Below are positions 29,601 to 37,109 of a stretch of DNA of 64,000 nucleotides, piece by piece. The translations under genes and the position numbers were made by a program. The number at the start of each line of letters is the position of its first letter. The stretch's first letter is position 1. The notes under the pieces are model-generated. The model saw nothing but the letters and a program-made list of their open reading frames with translations. It made no database searches and was not told the DNA's origin. The DNA comes from Leptospira meyeri (GTDB taxonomy: Bacteria; Spirochaetota; Leptospiria; Leptospirales; Leptospiraceae): assembly GCF_004368965.1 (NCBI RefSeq), contig NZ_SORO01000003.1, positions 248,001-312,000 on the forward strand, read 5' to 3'.

Positions 29601-29878
29601 GAAGAATTCTTGGATGTTTTCCTGAGATTCCTGATGAAATTTTGGACATTCCATTTGCAGTTGGCGACAGAGTCATTTTATATACGGACGGAATTTCCGA
29701 AGCACGAAATCTCGCAGGAGAAATGTTTGGTGATGAACGACTCAGTCATTATATTGTTGAAAATTCCCAAAACAGTTCGACTGATCTATTTGCCGACGGT
29801 CTTTTAGAACAAATCAAAGAATTTTGTGGAAAAACTGTACCGGATGACGACATAACACTCGTTGTTGTTGACCTCTGA
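26651..29878 (+). CDS. 7TMR-DISM hybrid sensor kinase with receiver and PP2C (RsbU/SpoIIE) domains
   Basis: 1075 residues from ATG 26651 (TTG 26639 is in frame). Order: signal peptide; jelly-roll sensor (~30-190) with ANEIYINGVLVGRTG; seven membrane helices (~195-400); coiled linker; HisKA with NTSHELRTPLNG (His432); HATPase with FNLIGNAIKFTESG and FGGVGLGLSITKNL; receiver with DDDP and LLDIMMPKMSG (Asp754); C-terminal SpoIIE phosphatase with SIGGDYYDF and VIADVSGHGIPAA. Kinase, receiver and serine-phosphatase outputs are on one chain. The phosphatase probably controls an anti-sigma-antagonist switch, with the receiver gating it. No partner gene is adjacent. Confidence 0.92.
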   Translation: MKIRYLFAIYCSLVPLLPLHASPKLTIFQLNNPTELLKLSGPWSFSPKDDITKAQKHFPDANWDQLSVPAQWNNSGLSGFQVGWYRQTFHVSKSFLDQKLSILTPIIADANEIYINGVLVGRTGLISDSGELIKKSSRISVYTIPSYIINFEGENTIAVRVADDVGWGGFVNSEFYMGESDLIQGKFYKYIMWNSAICFAFLYSAIYCLILWLRSRRERAYLMYFFFAILAGLATFGNLSLPYFIWDNFWFNHFVFHPALNLMGIFGTLFFFDFAGQKPSKLIKGVLCFHSILAIVSFFTFNPFIMDIYSKYTLNVNDILSLLELIFIFAFTIKAVRNQQPGAFIILIGQIGLGITVIFSVLSYLQIYVSILDRSLSEGFLFYTLSLSFALSIRFAKLYEVTNQLKSELEKKNEELISLDKMKNEFLSNTSHELRTPLNGIIGITESLIEGAMGTVSNGVAKNLGFIISSAKRLSNLVNDLLDFSMMKNRRFKLFPITLAIQPSVEVTMSLLERTAKEKGIALISEIQDNTPLVFGDESRIQQILFNLIGNAIKFTESGTIRVTARTINNGLVDYLEISIIDTGIGLSKEDQNKIFSPFAQADASISRNFGGVGLGLSITKNLVELHTGTISVESELGKGSAFRFTLPLANGQTEFQFPKSSNAEGSHIWMSTEDLRGNFIVEQAYTERMELSTNLSKDLNRNLTILAVDDDPINLEVLKIQLSGSGFNVVPVLDGPTAINVANEIKPDLVLLDIMMPKMSGYQVCKILRESYSMYEMPILMLTAKNRIEDVLSGLEAGANDYLGKPFDKRELLARVNTLILLKSAVEEKEDYLSIKAELKLAKKIQDSSLPLNPPTGGRATIVSRYNPMTSIGGDYYDFHTPDENSLGVVIADVSGHGIPAAIVAAMFKMAFNLQKHVSKKPNEVLKRINKLLLDSIHKQFVTACYLFFDLESQRILYASAGHPPVAFYRRKTNKVEMVRPRGRILGCFPEIPDEILDIPFAVGDRVILYTDGISEARNLAGEMFGDERLSHYIVENSQNSSTDLFADGLLEQIKEFCGKTVPDDDITLVVVDL

Positions 29879-29986
29879 TCTCGCCAAACATCTAACTTTT
29901 TTTAATGTTAATAAAATTTGAGATGATTTAATTTATTAGAGATTCAAAATCTCCCCTAATTCATTTCTTATGAATGAGAGGAAATT

Positions 29987-30667
29987 ATGAGCGAATACAT
30001 TTATTGTTCTGGTCCGATGTTTAGTCCAGAAGAACTAAACACAATGGCAAGTATTGCGGCAAGCTTAGAGAGTGCAGGATACAAAACATATCTTCCACAA
30101 AGGGATGGAATCGAAGTAGCCAAAGTAATGGCAATGGTCAACACCCCTATCATTTCAGGCGAAATTTTTCGTGATATCATGATTTTTGTGCAAAAAGCAG
30201 TTTTTGCAATGGATGTTTACCAAGTTGTCGAACGATGTAGCGCAACTGTATTCAATATGAATGGAAGACCTGCAGACGATGGTTCAATTTCTGAAACAGG
30301 AATATCCTTTGCTGTTGGAAAACCAATCGTGATTTACAAAAATGATCCAAGAACTGAATTTAATGGATTAGACAATCCACTCCTAACAGGCCTTAGCTAT
30401 AATTGGAAATACGTCACAGACATCGCAAAAATTCCAACTAACCTTGCAGAAATGATTGTGAAAGTCAATGCTGCAGGAGAAAACCTCTACCTAAAAAACC
30501 CACCTCCCATGGTCAAAAAAACGATGGAAGTTGGGAAAGAAGTTTGGGAAATTCTACAAATCATCCGCTTCTTTGAGCATAAAGAAAAAGATTTAGTCGC
30601 CATCTTAAAAGTCCTTATGGAAAAACTAAAAGCATCCGCTAGTTTTATGAAATACTTAGAAGGTTAA
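29987..30667 (+). CDS. Nucleoside 2-deoxyribosyltransferase-family protein
   Basis: 226 residues, ATG with AGAGGAAA just upstream. The N-terminal flavodoxin-like fold starts IYCSGPMFSPEE, with YLPQRDGIEVAK and MDVYQVVERCSATVFNMNGRPADDGSISETGIS, the D-G-S/E-x-G pattern of PF05014 enzymes, which transfer deoxyribose between bases or hydrolyse nucleotides. The C-terminal ~70 residues are helical and not part of the core. Role in nucleotide salvage or signalling unknown. Stand-alone gene. Confidence 0.8.
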   Translation: MSEYIYCSGPMFSPEELNTMASIAASLESAGYKTYLPQRDGIEVAKVMAMVNTPIISGEIFRDIMIFVQKAVFAMDVYQVVERCSATVFNMNGRPADDGSISETGISFAVGKPIVIYKNDPRTEFNGLDNPLLTGLSYNWKYVTDIAKIPTNLAEMIVKVNAAGENLYLKNPPPMVKKTMEVGKEVWEILQIIRFFEHKEKDLVAILKVLMEKLKASASFMKYLEG

Positions 30668-30677
30668 TCTTTAAGTA

Positions 30678-32468
30678 TTAAATTTTAAACTTACCAATCT
30701 CCGCTTTTAAGTCTTCTGCCAGGACTCCTAAATTATTGGCTGCTTCCGTTACTTCTTCAGAAGATGCTAGTTGTTCTTCTGAAGAAGCGGCGATGGCTTG
30801 TGTGCTATCAGAAATCCCATTAGAGATTTGTGCCAATTGTTCTGTAGATGCATTTAACTCTTCTGTGCTTGCTGAGATTTCTTCCGTTGTTGCCGAAACA
30901 CCTTGCATTTCATCTGTTACTTTTTCAATAGAACCAGCAATTCTTTCAAATGTTTGCCCAACTTCATTCACCATTGAAACACCTTGTTCCACTTCTCTTG
31001 CACCATTCTCCATCATTGCAACGGCAGAAGTTGTATTGTTTTGAATCTCTCCAATCAATACACTAATTTGTTTGGTTGCATACTCGGATCGTTCTGCTAA
31101 CTTTCGAACCTCATCGGCGACTACTGCAAAACCTCTCCCTTGGTCTCCTGCTCTGGCCGCTTCAATAGCTGCGTTGAGAGCCAGCAAATTAGTTTGACTC
31201 GCAATTTGGTTGATCGTTTCTACAATTTGTCCAATCGCTTTTGAATTTTCACCTAAAACATGAATACTATTTGAAATCCCACTGACAGAGGAATTAACAA
31301 CTGACATCTGTTTAATGGTAGTGCCGATTACATTTCTTCCATCTTGAACTTTTTCCAAAACCTCACTAGCCAAATCAGAAACAGTTGCGGTAGACTCTGC
31401 AATTTTTGCGACAGCTTGGGAATTTTCAAGCATCCCTCGTTTATTTTCTGTGAAAGCAACTAGTTGTGATTCTGTATTGACAGCAACTTGTTTAATTGAT
31501 TTGGCAATATCACCTGCGACAGCTGAAGAATTTTCCGCACTCATATACATTTCTTTTGCAGATTCAGCTACCTTGGTTGATGAATTGACTACGTGTTTCA
31601 TCATTTCTCGTAAATTTGTTGCCATGATATTAAAATCATCACCGAGAATTCCAAATTCATCTTTAAAACTCAAATCAACTGTTTCTCGAAGATCTCCCTG
31701 GCTTGCCTTTTCCACCACGAATTTAATTTTTTGTATTCGTTTCGAAATAAAGGATGCTAAAAAATAAGATAACAACATAGAAAATGTCAAACTAATGATT
31801 GCACTGAGGAGAAAGATAACTTGCATTCCACGTAATCTTCTTTCATAAATGATTTCTTCTCTACCTCCCGCACCGATCACCCAGTTCCAAGGTTTATAGT
31901 ATGCTTGGTAGGCCATAAAAGTATAAATGGGTTCTCCAGGGTTTTGCCAAATTTCTCTTAGAGGATAACCTGTAGCTTTTGGATTGCCCCATGTGTCTCT
32001 CACCGTGTATTTCCCTTGGATTTGATAGTCCCAAATATTTGCTCCTTCAATATTAAATGGATGCATGGTTGCGATCCCTTCCGGTGTAATCCCCCAAAGA
32101 TACATATAGTCATTCGTTGACATTTTTGTTTTTGAAATGTCTCGATTTCCATCTGGCATTTTAGGACCAACAATGTATGTTTTTGCCATTTCCTGTGCCT
32201 CTTCCAAGGTCATGTCACCCGCTTTTACTCTTTCGTTTAAAGCATCAACCAACCCAACGGCATCTTTGAGAACGTTAGTAAACATCTCTTCTCCTACATT
32301 CAGAACCTGATCTTTGGCCGTTGTATAAGAAATATAAAAAATACAGGAAAGAACAGTTGAGAGAATAAAAAATATAAATAACATCAGTTGGCCTTTGATT
32401 CCAATCACCTTACTTTTGTTAATCTTTTCTTTGAGGGAGGTTTGAGACATGGAACTAGAATTTGTCAT
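30678..32468 (-). CDS. Methyl-accepting chemotaxis protein with periplasmic Cache domain
   Basis: 596 residues. TM1 (~24-45), a periplasmic sCache_2-type domain containing [24 protein letters not shown] and [13 protein letters not shown]2 (~215-235), HAMP, then a cytoplasmic signalling hairpin with tip [20 protein letters not shown] and [16 protein letters not shown]. The C-terminal end lacks a CheR-tethering pentapeptide. Cache_2 domains often bind small organic acids. No che genes are adjacent. It converges with the deoxyribosyltransferase gene, 10 bases apart. Confidence 0.93.
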   Translation of the reverse strand: MTNSSSMSQTSLKEKINKSKVIGIKGQLMLFIFFILSTVLSCIFYISYTTAKDQVLNVGEEMFTNVLKDAVGLVDALNERVKAGDMTLEEAQEMAKTYIVGPKMPDGNRDISKTKMSTNDYMYLWGITPEGIATMHPFNIEGANIWDYQIQGKYTVRDTWGNPKATGYPLREIWQNPGEPIYTFMAYQAYYKPWNWVIGAGGREEIIYERRLRGMQVIFLLSAIISLTFSMLLSYFLASFISKRIQKIKFVVEKASQGDLRETVDLSFKDEFGILGDDFNIMATNLREMMKHVVNSSTKVAESAKEMYMSAENSSAVAGDIAKSIKQVAVNTESQLVAFTENKRGMLENSQAVAKIAESTATVSDLASEVLEKVQDGRNVIGTTIKQMSVVNSSVSGISNSIHVLGENSKAIGQIVETINQIASQTNLLALNAAIEAARAGDQGRGFAVVADEVRKLAERSEYATKQISVLIGEIQNNTTSAVAMMENGAREVEQGVSMVNEVGQTFERIAGSIEKVTDEMQGVSATTEEISASTEELNASTEQLAQISNGISDSTQAIAASSEEQLASSEEVTEAANNLGVLAEDLKAEIGKFKI

Positions 32469-32640
32469 ATAGATTTTTTATCTATTTGTATTTGGATTCT
32501 TCTTTTCAATCATTCAAATTTTTAACAGAGGATTATTTTTCCGAATTTTTCCATTGATTCCTCTTTGATTCATAAGAACAGTTCGTACTTATCACATATC
32601 CTATAGTCCAAATGCATACAGAAGACCTCAATTTTCTGCT

Positions 32641-32683
32641 GGTCGCGGCCCTTTTTGAAAGGGCATTCCGCTAATTCTGGCTA
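32641..32683 (-). repeat. REP-like hairpin within a 327-base gene-free stretch
   Basis: GCCCTTT (32648-32654), loop TTG, AAAGGGC (32658-32664) form a perfect stem flanked by GCGG and CCGC; the 3' side reads TTCCGCTA, then CTGGC. On the minus strand this parallels AGCGGAA-hairpin-GCGG of the element at 7555-7625. Outside it, 32469-32795 holds only AT-rich sequence between divergent genes. Confidence 0.45.
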
Positions 32684-32795
32684 TTTGAGTTTTAGAATCA
32701 GATTGAATCCGCTCCTTGTTTTCATTTTTTTCGACTCCCAGCCTTAGTTTGTCCTAGGGAACTGGTATCTTTGCAATTAGAGGTTAAAAGAGACT

Positions 32796-33167
32796 ATGGA
32801 ATATATGGAATCCTTACTCGATGAGTATTATGATCTTTCTTTAAAATTGGTTACCTTAGGTGGTCCGACAAACCATTCGGAATTGTATGAAGAAATTCTT
32901 TCGATTGAGGAAGAAATTTGTTGGGAATCTTCCCTTCCGGCTTCCGCAAAAAACCGCCGACTCTTTCAGTTTGTAAATCCAAAAGAACCAAAAGAAACAT
33001 ACATACAAAATGCGCTTCAGTCTTTGGAACGAACAAGAACCAAATATTTTTACAAACCGGAAAAACCTTTCGTTCAATATTTAGAAACAGAAGGAAAGGG
33101 CGATTTAAAGAATATAAGAGTCCCTATGATTAACGGTACTTTTTACGAATTTTTGTACCCAGTTTGA
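32796..33167 (+). CDS. Conserved-looking small hypothetical protein
   Basis: 123 residues, soluble, no signal peptide or membrane helix. The N-terminal half is acidic and probably helical (ESLLDEYYDLSLKLVTLGG, YEEILSIEEEICWESSLPAS); the rest is basic and aromatic. I do not recognise a family. TTAGAGGTTAAAAGAG provides a purine-rich region before the ATG, and a strong hairpin follows the stop, which supports a real gene. Confidence 0.65.
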   Translation: MEYMESLLDEYYDLSLKLVTLGGPTNHSELYEEILSIEEEICWESSLPASAKNRRLFQFVNPKEPKETYIQNALQSLERTRTKYFYKPEKPFVQYLETEGKGDLKNIRVPMINGTFYEFLYPV

Positions 33168-33194
33168 ATCATTTGCACAGAACATAACAAAGAA

Positions 33195-33230
33195 TTATCC
33201 TAGGTTCAACCATTTTCGAACTTAGGATAA
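33195..33230. terminator. Bidirectional terminator hairpin
   Basis: TTATCCTAGGTTC (33195-33207) pairs with GAACTTAGGATAA (33218-33230), 12 of 13 positions, with a 10-base loop, between two convergent genes. AAAGA and TCTTT flank it on the two sides. It overlaps the last codons of the SRPBCC gene. Confidence 0.72.
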
Positions 33231-33704
33231 CTCTTTCGCAAGACGATCGAAGCCTGCATTGGTTCCTTCCACACGGCCATTGATTTCTTCTTCAGTTGAT
33301 AAACCAGCTACTGATGGTTGTTGCAACAGAACAATCTGTTCAGTAAATATCATCTTTGTTCTACCTTCGATAACGGACTCAAAGAGAACCGTTACAAGCG
33401 AAACAGAGATCCGAATATTATCTACATACATACCAAAAGCATAAACGATTCTTTCGTTAGGGATAATGTCATAATAAGTTCCATCAAATACATGCCGACT
33501 TCCAGATGGTGTCAGAACTAAATTGGTTTCTTTTCCGCCAACCTGAAAGTCCAAACTAAACTCAACAGTTTTCCAATCGTCATGGCAAGCAAACCATCTT
33601 CGTTTGGAATCGGCATTTGCCCAAGCAGCAAAGGTTCTTTCCTTAGAAGCAGGTAAAATCCTTTCGATCGTAAATGTAGAATTTTTGACTTGTCGCTTTT
33701 TCAT
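33222..33704 (-). CDS. SRPBCC / AHSA1-domain protein
   Basis: 160 residues. START-like hydrophobic-cavity fold: FTIERILPASKERTFAAWANADSKRRWF at the start and VRLAKEL-like end, with GTYYDIIPNERIVYAFGMY in the middle. It is translationally linked to the ArsR-type regulator upstream (stop and start 2 bases apart, GGAG inside the regulator's last codons). This ArsR-SRPBCC pair is common; the regulator usually controls it. Ligand or activity unknown. Confidence 0.88.
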   Translation of the reverse strand: MKKRQVKNSTFTIERILPASKERTFAAWANADSKRRWFACHDDWKTVEFSLDFQVGGKETNLVLTPSGSRHVFDGTYYDIIPNERIVYAFGMYVDNIRISVSLVTVLFESVIEGRTKMIFTEQIVLLQQPSVAGLSTEEEINGRVEGTNAGFDRLAKELS

Positions 33705-33706
33705 TT

Positions 33707-34054
33707 TTATTCTCCGTCAGAATTTTCATCTGATGATTCGATTAAAAAACTTCCTAGTCGATCAAAACTGCGATTCCAAGCTGCCTTTCGTTCTTCCATC
33801 CAAGAATCTATTCCTTCAAGTTTTTGTGGGTCCAATCGATACGTACGAACCCTTCCTGACTTTTCTGATAAAACAATTCCACCTTCCTCTAAAACTTTTA
33901 AGTGTTTTAATACGGAAGGAAGAGCCATCTCCAAAGGTTCCGCTAATTCCTTAACTGATGCAGGGCCAAGGCTCAATCGTTCGACCATAGACAATCGACT
34001 GCGATCGGCAAGTGCGTGAAATATATGTTCCAAACCTTGTGAATGATTGTTCAT
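33707..34054 (-). CDS. ArsR-family transcriptional regulator
   Basis: 115 residues. A winged-helix DNA-binding domain covers most of the protein: IFHALADRSRLSMVERLSLG, ASVKELAEPLEMALPSVLKHLKVLEEGG, then the wing GRVRTYRLDP. The cysteine pairs used by metal-sensing ArsR proteins are absent, so a non-metal role is likely, as usual for ArsR partners of SRPBCC genes. The C-terminal half is probably the dimerisation helix. First gene of a two-gene operon. Confidence 0.9.
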   Translation of the reverse strand: MNNHSQGLEHIFHALADRSRLSMVERLSLGPASVKELAEPLEMALPSVLKHLKVLEEGGIVLSEKSGRVRTYRLDPQKLEGIDSWMEERKAAWNRSFDRLGSFLIESSDENSDGE

Positions 34055-34095
34055 AAAGGAATCGATTTAAAATTTCAAACCCCTATAAAAAGTCC

Positions 34096-34818
34096 TTACT
34101 TTTTTTCTTTTAGGAACCGCTTGGGAATTTTATCAAATAACGGATACATATGAAAATAGGGCTCAGCTTCATCTATCGTTCGTTTGACGGAAGGTCTCTC
34201 TAACAATCTTTCAAAATAAGCTTCCAGTTTTGGATAAGTGTTTCTAAAACTCAAAATCGTATCCGTATAAAATAAAGCAGGAACTGCCGAACAATCAGCC
34301 ATCGTAAAACTCTCCCCAGCAATGAATCTCCGAGAGTTTAGTTGAGTTTCCAACATTCCATATGCGATCGGTAGCCTTTGATAAGCCTGTTCTACACCAA
34401 GTTGGTCTCTCTGGCCTATGGGTCGCAAACGATCGACAACAATTTTCTGCATCGGTTCACTGACATATAAATCAAAAAAACGGTCCCATAGTCTTGTTTC
34501 GAGGGCAGAAGTATGTTCTTTGGGAATCAGCCTTTCTTTTCCTGGATACAATTCATCCAAATACTCAATGATGATACTTGTCTCTGGAATTGTTTTTTCC
34601 CTCACTCGGTCCCGAAGGATTGGAATTTTGCCAACAGGCCAATAGGCAAAAAGTTCGGCACTGGACTCTTCCTCCAACAAATCCACCAACCTCGCCTCAA
34701 ACTCTGTCCCATTTTCATAGAGAGCGATGAGAACCTTATGGCAAAAGGAGGCAAGTGGGTGGAAGAAGAGTAAAAGATTCGGGCTTTGATAGTTATCCAT
34801 TTGGGAAACTATTAACAT
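34096..34818 (-). CDS. Glutathione S-transferase-family protein
   Basis: Up to 240 residues; the second in-frame ATG (34800) is an equally good start. The N-terminal thioredoxin-like domain reads LLLFFHPLASFCHKVLIALYE, with a Ser/Cys near the GSH site, VGKIPILRD (cis-Pro) and PETSIIIEYLDELYP. The C-terminal helical domain contains ESFTMADCSAVPALF. Detoxifying or reductase role likely; leptospires may use another thiol. A palindrome overlaps the start region and a second copy lies 52 bases upstream, indicating tight transcriptional control. Confidence 0.87.
   Translation of the reverse strand: MLIVSQMDNYQSPNLLLFFHPLASFCHKVLIALYENGTEFEARLVDLLEEESSAELFAYWPVGKIPILRDRVREKTIPETSIIIEYLDELYPGKERLIPKEHTSALETRLWDRFFDLYVSEPMQKIVVDRLRPIGQRDQLGVEQAYQRLPIAYGMLETQLNSRRFIAGESFTMADCSAVPALFYTDTILSFRNTYPKLEAYFERLLERPSVKRTIDEAEPYFHMYPLFDKIPKRFLKEKK
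34789..34812. promoter_or_regulatory. GST operator, copy 1 (overlaps start codons)
   Basis: Inverted repeat with outer arms ATAGTT and AACTAT and centre ATCCATTTGGGA. It is almost identical to the copy at 34841-34866. Confidence 0.65.
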
Positions 34819-34840
34819 TTACCCAAAAACTGGCAAGCAA

Positions 34841-34866
34841 AATAGTTATCCAAATGGGAAACTATT
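34841..34866. promoter_or_regulatory. GST operator, copy 2
   Basis: Outer arms AATAGTT and AACTATT with centre ATCCAAATGGGA. The centre lies 52-53 bases from copy 1, about five helical turns, so two dimers could bind on the same face. The layout resembles HxlR/MarR-type sites; no such gene is visible nearby. Confidence 0.65.
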
Positions 34867-34955
34867 TAAAGATAACCACTCAGTGAAAAAAGTAAGTGAG
34901 TTTCGAAAGTGTGCGAGGTGAAAATAACAGGGAAGGAACATCACTCTTTCCAAAC

Positions 34956-34969
34956 ATGACAATTGTCAT
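34956..34969. promoter_or_regulatory. Perfect palindrome upstream of a lipoprotein gene
   Basis: ATGACAATTGTCAT is a perfect 14-bp palindrome 68 bases before the preferred start at 35038. It is probably a dimeric regulator site. No adjacent regulator is an obvious match. Confidence 0.5.
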
Positions 34970-35037
34970 AGTACTTGTATCGCACTCATGACATCCAGGA
35001 CATGGTAGGAGCCAGAGAGGTATGTTACCTTGGGTGC

Positions 35038-35997
35038 ATGAAAACACCCACTCAAACATTTCGGCATTTTGTTCGGCTCCAAGACAGAACCATTCAGTTT
35101 GTTCATCGGAACCTTCCTGTTTTACTCATGACGGGCCTTTCACTTTTTTTTCTAAAATGTGAGGGGTCTTCGCCAGATCCCAAAACCATTCTTGTACCTC
35201 TATTGATTGCTGCTGATCCAAACACATCCGCTAACCTTGGAGGAAATCAAACTGGATCCGGAGTGGAAACACCTATCATAGCAGGTGAAATTCCAGCAAG
35301 CCCTCCTCTCCTGAATGAAGTTACCTATATCACGAATCCTGCAAATCCCGCTGACGACCCATACTCCACCAAAGGGTTATTACAATTTCAAACAAAAAGC
35401 ATTACCTTTCAAAAACCAGTTCCAGCAAATACAGAACTCACAATGTACTTCGGGAAAAAAAATATGGAATTAAATCCTGATGGTACCGTGACGAATGCAT
35501 TAGAAACTTTAAAACGTACAGCGAGTAACTTTTCCGGTTATACTTTCCTTTGTGATTCAGATAGAAAGTATAAAGTGTTCGTTGTCGCAAAAAATGAATT
35601 TGGGATCTCTACAAAAGAATTAAGAATTGGACACGCAAGAAAATGTGCTGATGCAATCAAATCACCTGCGACTTACGGGAATTGTGCAGATCATTGTTTT
35701 GAAACAACAAAATCTGGTAACAAAATTGAAATCACTGCAAAATTCAATCTTCCGGTTGATGGAAATTCTTTACATTTAGATTTAAGTGCCGTTAGTCCAA
35801 GAAGTTTACCTGAGTCAATTGCCCCTCCTGTTGATTTAGATATCGGAATTCCTTTGGCTGGCCAACATACAATCAAAACAAGTTTTGAAATTCAAGAGAA
35901 AGAGTTTCTTTGTGCAGAAGTACAATCTTTTCTCATGTTGGATCAACCCTTTCGATCTGCGATCTTAAAAGGATATGTAGCCATCCCCAATGAATGA
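35038..35997 (+). CDS. Lipoprotein, first member of a local three-gene family
   Basis: About 319 residues from ATG 35038 (frame open from TTG 34975). The signal ends in lipobox-like FFLKC. A low-complexity linker (GGNQTGSG, IPASPPLLNE) precedes a ~220-residue domain shared with the proteins at 47897 and 56594: LTMYFGKKNMELNPDGTV, VVAKNEFGISTKELRIGH, CADHCFETT and FLCAEVQSFL. Conserved cysteines suggest disulfides. Unlike its relatives it lacks the 25-bp box upstream and has a different palindrome (34956). Function unknown; probably surface-exposed. Confidence 0.78.
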   Translation: MKTPTQTFRHFVRLQDRTIQFVHRNLPVLLMTGLSLFFLKCEGSSPDPKTILVPLLIAADPNTSANLGGNQTGSGVETPIIAGEIPASPPLLNEVTYITNPANPADDPYSTKGLLQFQTKSITFQKPVPANTELTMYFGKKNMELNPDGTVTNALETLKRTASNFSGYTFLCDSDRKYKVFVVAKNEFGISTKELRIGHARKCADAIKSPATYGNCADHCFETTKSGNKIEITAKFNLPVDGNSLHLDLSAVSPRSLPESIAPPVDLDIGIPLAGQHTIKTSFEIQEKEFLCAEVQSFLMLDQPFRSAILKGYVAIPNE

Positions 35998-36008
35998 TTG
36001 CAGATTCA

Positions 36009-36062
36009 CAAATCCCAGATGTTTACTTTTATAGGAAGCTTCCCGATGACGTCTGGGATTTG
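36009..36062 (+). other. Long inverted repeat between two lipoprotein genes
   Basis: CAAATCCCAGA (36009-36019) is perfectly complementary to TCTGGGATTTG (36052-36062), and the loop holds the palindrome GGAAGCTTCC (36034-36043). It sits 12 bases after the first gene's stop and 22 bases before the next start. No T-run follows, so it may be a rho-assisted terminator, an mRNA stabiliser or an attenuator. Confidence 0.6.
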
Positions 36063-36084
36063 GAACAAATTGACACGAATAACA

Positions 36085-37062
36085 ATGTACGATTTGCAAA
36101 AGTATAAAGAACTAAATTCCCTTTTTCATTCTTTCCTTAAGTTTACTTTTGCTTTCATCATTTCCTTTGGCTTGGTCACAAATTGTTCTCCATCTCAACT
36201 AGAAAATACTTGTGATGTAAATTCAGAATCTTTTTCAAAAACCGTTGTAGCAAAATTCATGCTAGGTGACGAAAGTCATCCTTGTTTTTCAGCGAATGTA
36301 TCAAATCGATCAGGATTTACTGTTGGTGGGAAAATTTCTGGTCTAACAGGAAGCGGATTGATACTCATTTTAAATCAGAACATTTCCCTTATGATTCCTT
36401 CGGGTAGCACTGAGTTTGTTTTTCCCATTCAGGTCCCCGTTGGTGCAAATTACGAAGTAAATTTTGCAAAGCAAGCAGACGGTAACTATTGTGAGTTGGT
36501 AAATTCTATAGGGACAGTCTCCAACAAAAACGTAAACGATATCGAAATTAACTGCCAGGCTTCCTGTTTAAATTGTATTATATTTATCACCCAAAATGGA
36601 TACCCTGCCAATATTGGAAAAGCATCTAACTTTGATTCCTTTTGTCATTCGGATCCAAACTACCCTGGTTCTGGAAATTATAAAGCAATGGTCGTCGATG
36701 GAATATCGAGACGAGCGAGTGTCACTGCAAATACGGGAGATGGTCAAATTGACTGGGTTTTTAAGGCAAACCAAGTGTATATAAGACCAAATGGAACGAA
36801 TATAGATACAACGAATGCTAATGGATTATTTATCACAAGTTTATCCGCTCCAATAACAACAATTAGCTCTGACCATTGGACAGGACTCAATTTAGATTGG
36901 ACATCCTATTTAGATGGGGCTTGTTTGAAGTGGACCACCAATGCAACTTTTGAACTTGGGAACACAGGAGATGCCTTTACTCAAGATATTTTGACCCTAA
37001 CGGCAGGAAGAGGGTTACAACAATGTTCCGTGAATCGCGAGTTAGTTTGTGTCGAACAATAG
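36085..37062 (+). CDS. DUF1554-domain lipoprotein
   Basis: 325 residues from ATG 36085; the frame extends to TTG 35998 but that runs through the inverted repeat. The signal ends in LVTNC. A short module after the lipid cysteine (LENTCDVNSESF...C) recurs in the beta-propeller lipoproteins at 50467 and 52139. The centre is Ig-like (FTVGGKISGLTGSGLIL). The C-terminal DUF1554 domain, largely a Leptospira feature, has YKAMVVDGISRRASVTANTG, IDWVFKANQVYIRPNG and terminal cysteines. Presumed outer-membrane surface protein; function unknown. Confidence 0.82.
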   Translation: MYDLQKYKELNSLFHSFLKFTFAFIISFGLVTNCSPSQLENTCDVNSESFSKTVVAKFMLGDESHPCFSANVSNRSGFTVGGKISGLTGSGLILILNQNISLMIPSGSTEFVFPIQVPVGANYEVNFAKQADGNYCELVNSIGTVSNKNVNDIEINCQASCLNCIIFITQNGYPANIGKASNFDSFCHSDPNYPGSGNYKAMVVDGISRRASVTANTGDGQIDWVFKANQVYIRPNGTNIDTTNANGLFITSLSAPITTISSDHWTGLNLDWTSYLDGACLKWTTNATFELGNTGDAFTQDILTLTAGRGLQQCSVNRELVCVEQ

Positions 37063-37109
37063 AAAAATAAACGATAAAAACAAATTTTTAAATTCTATTC
37101 GATATTTTA

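Noticed and set aside
30736..31767. Plus-strand frames opposite the chemoreceptor
   Set aside because: Antisense of the Ala/Ser/Glu-rich signalling hairpin, which commonly leaves long open shadows.
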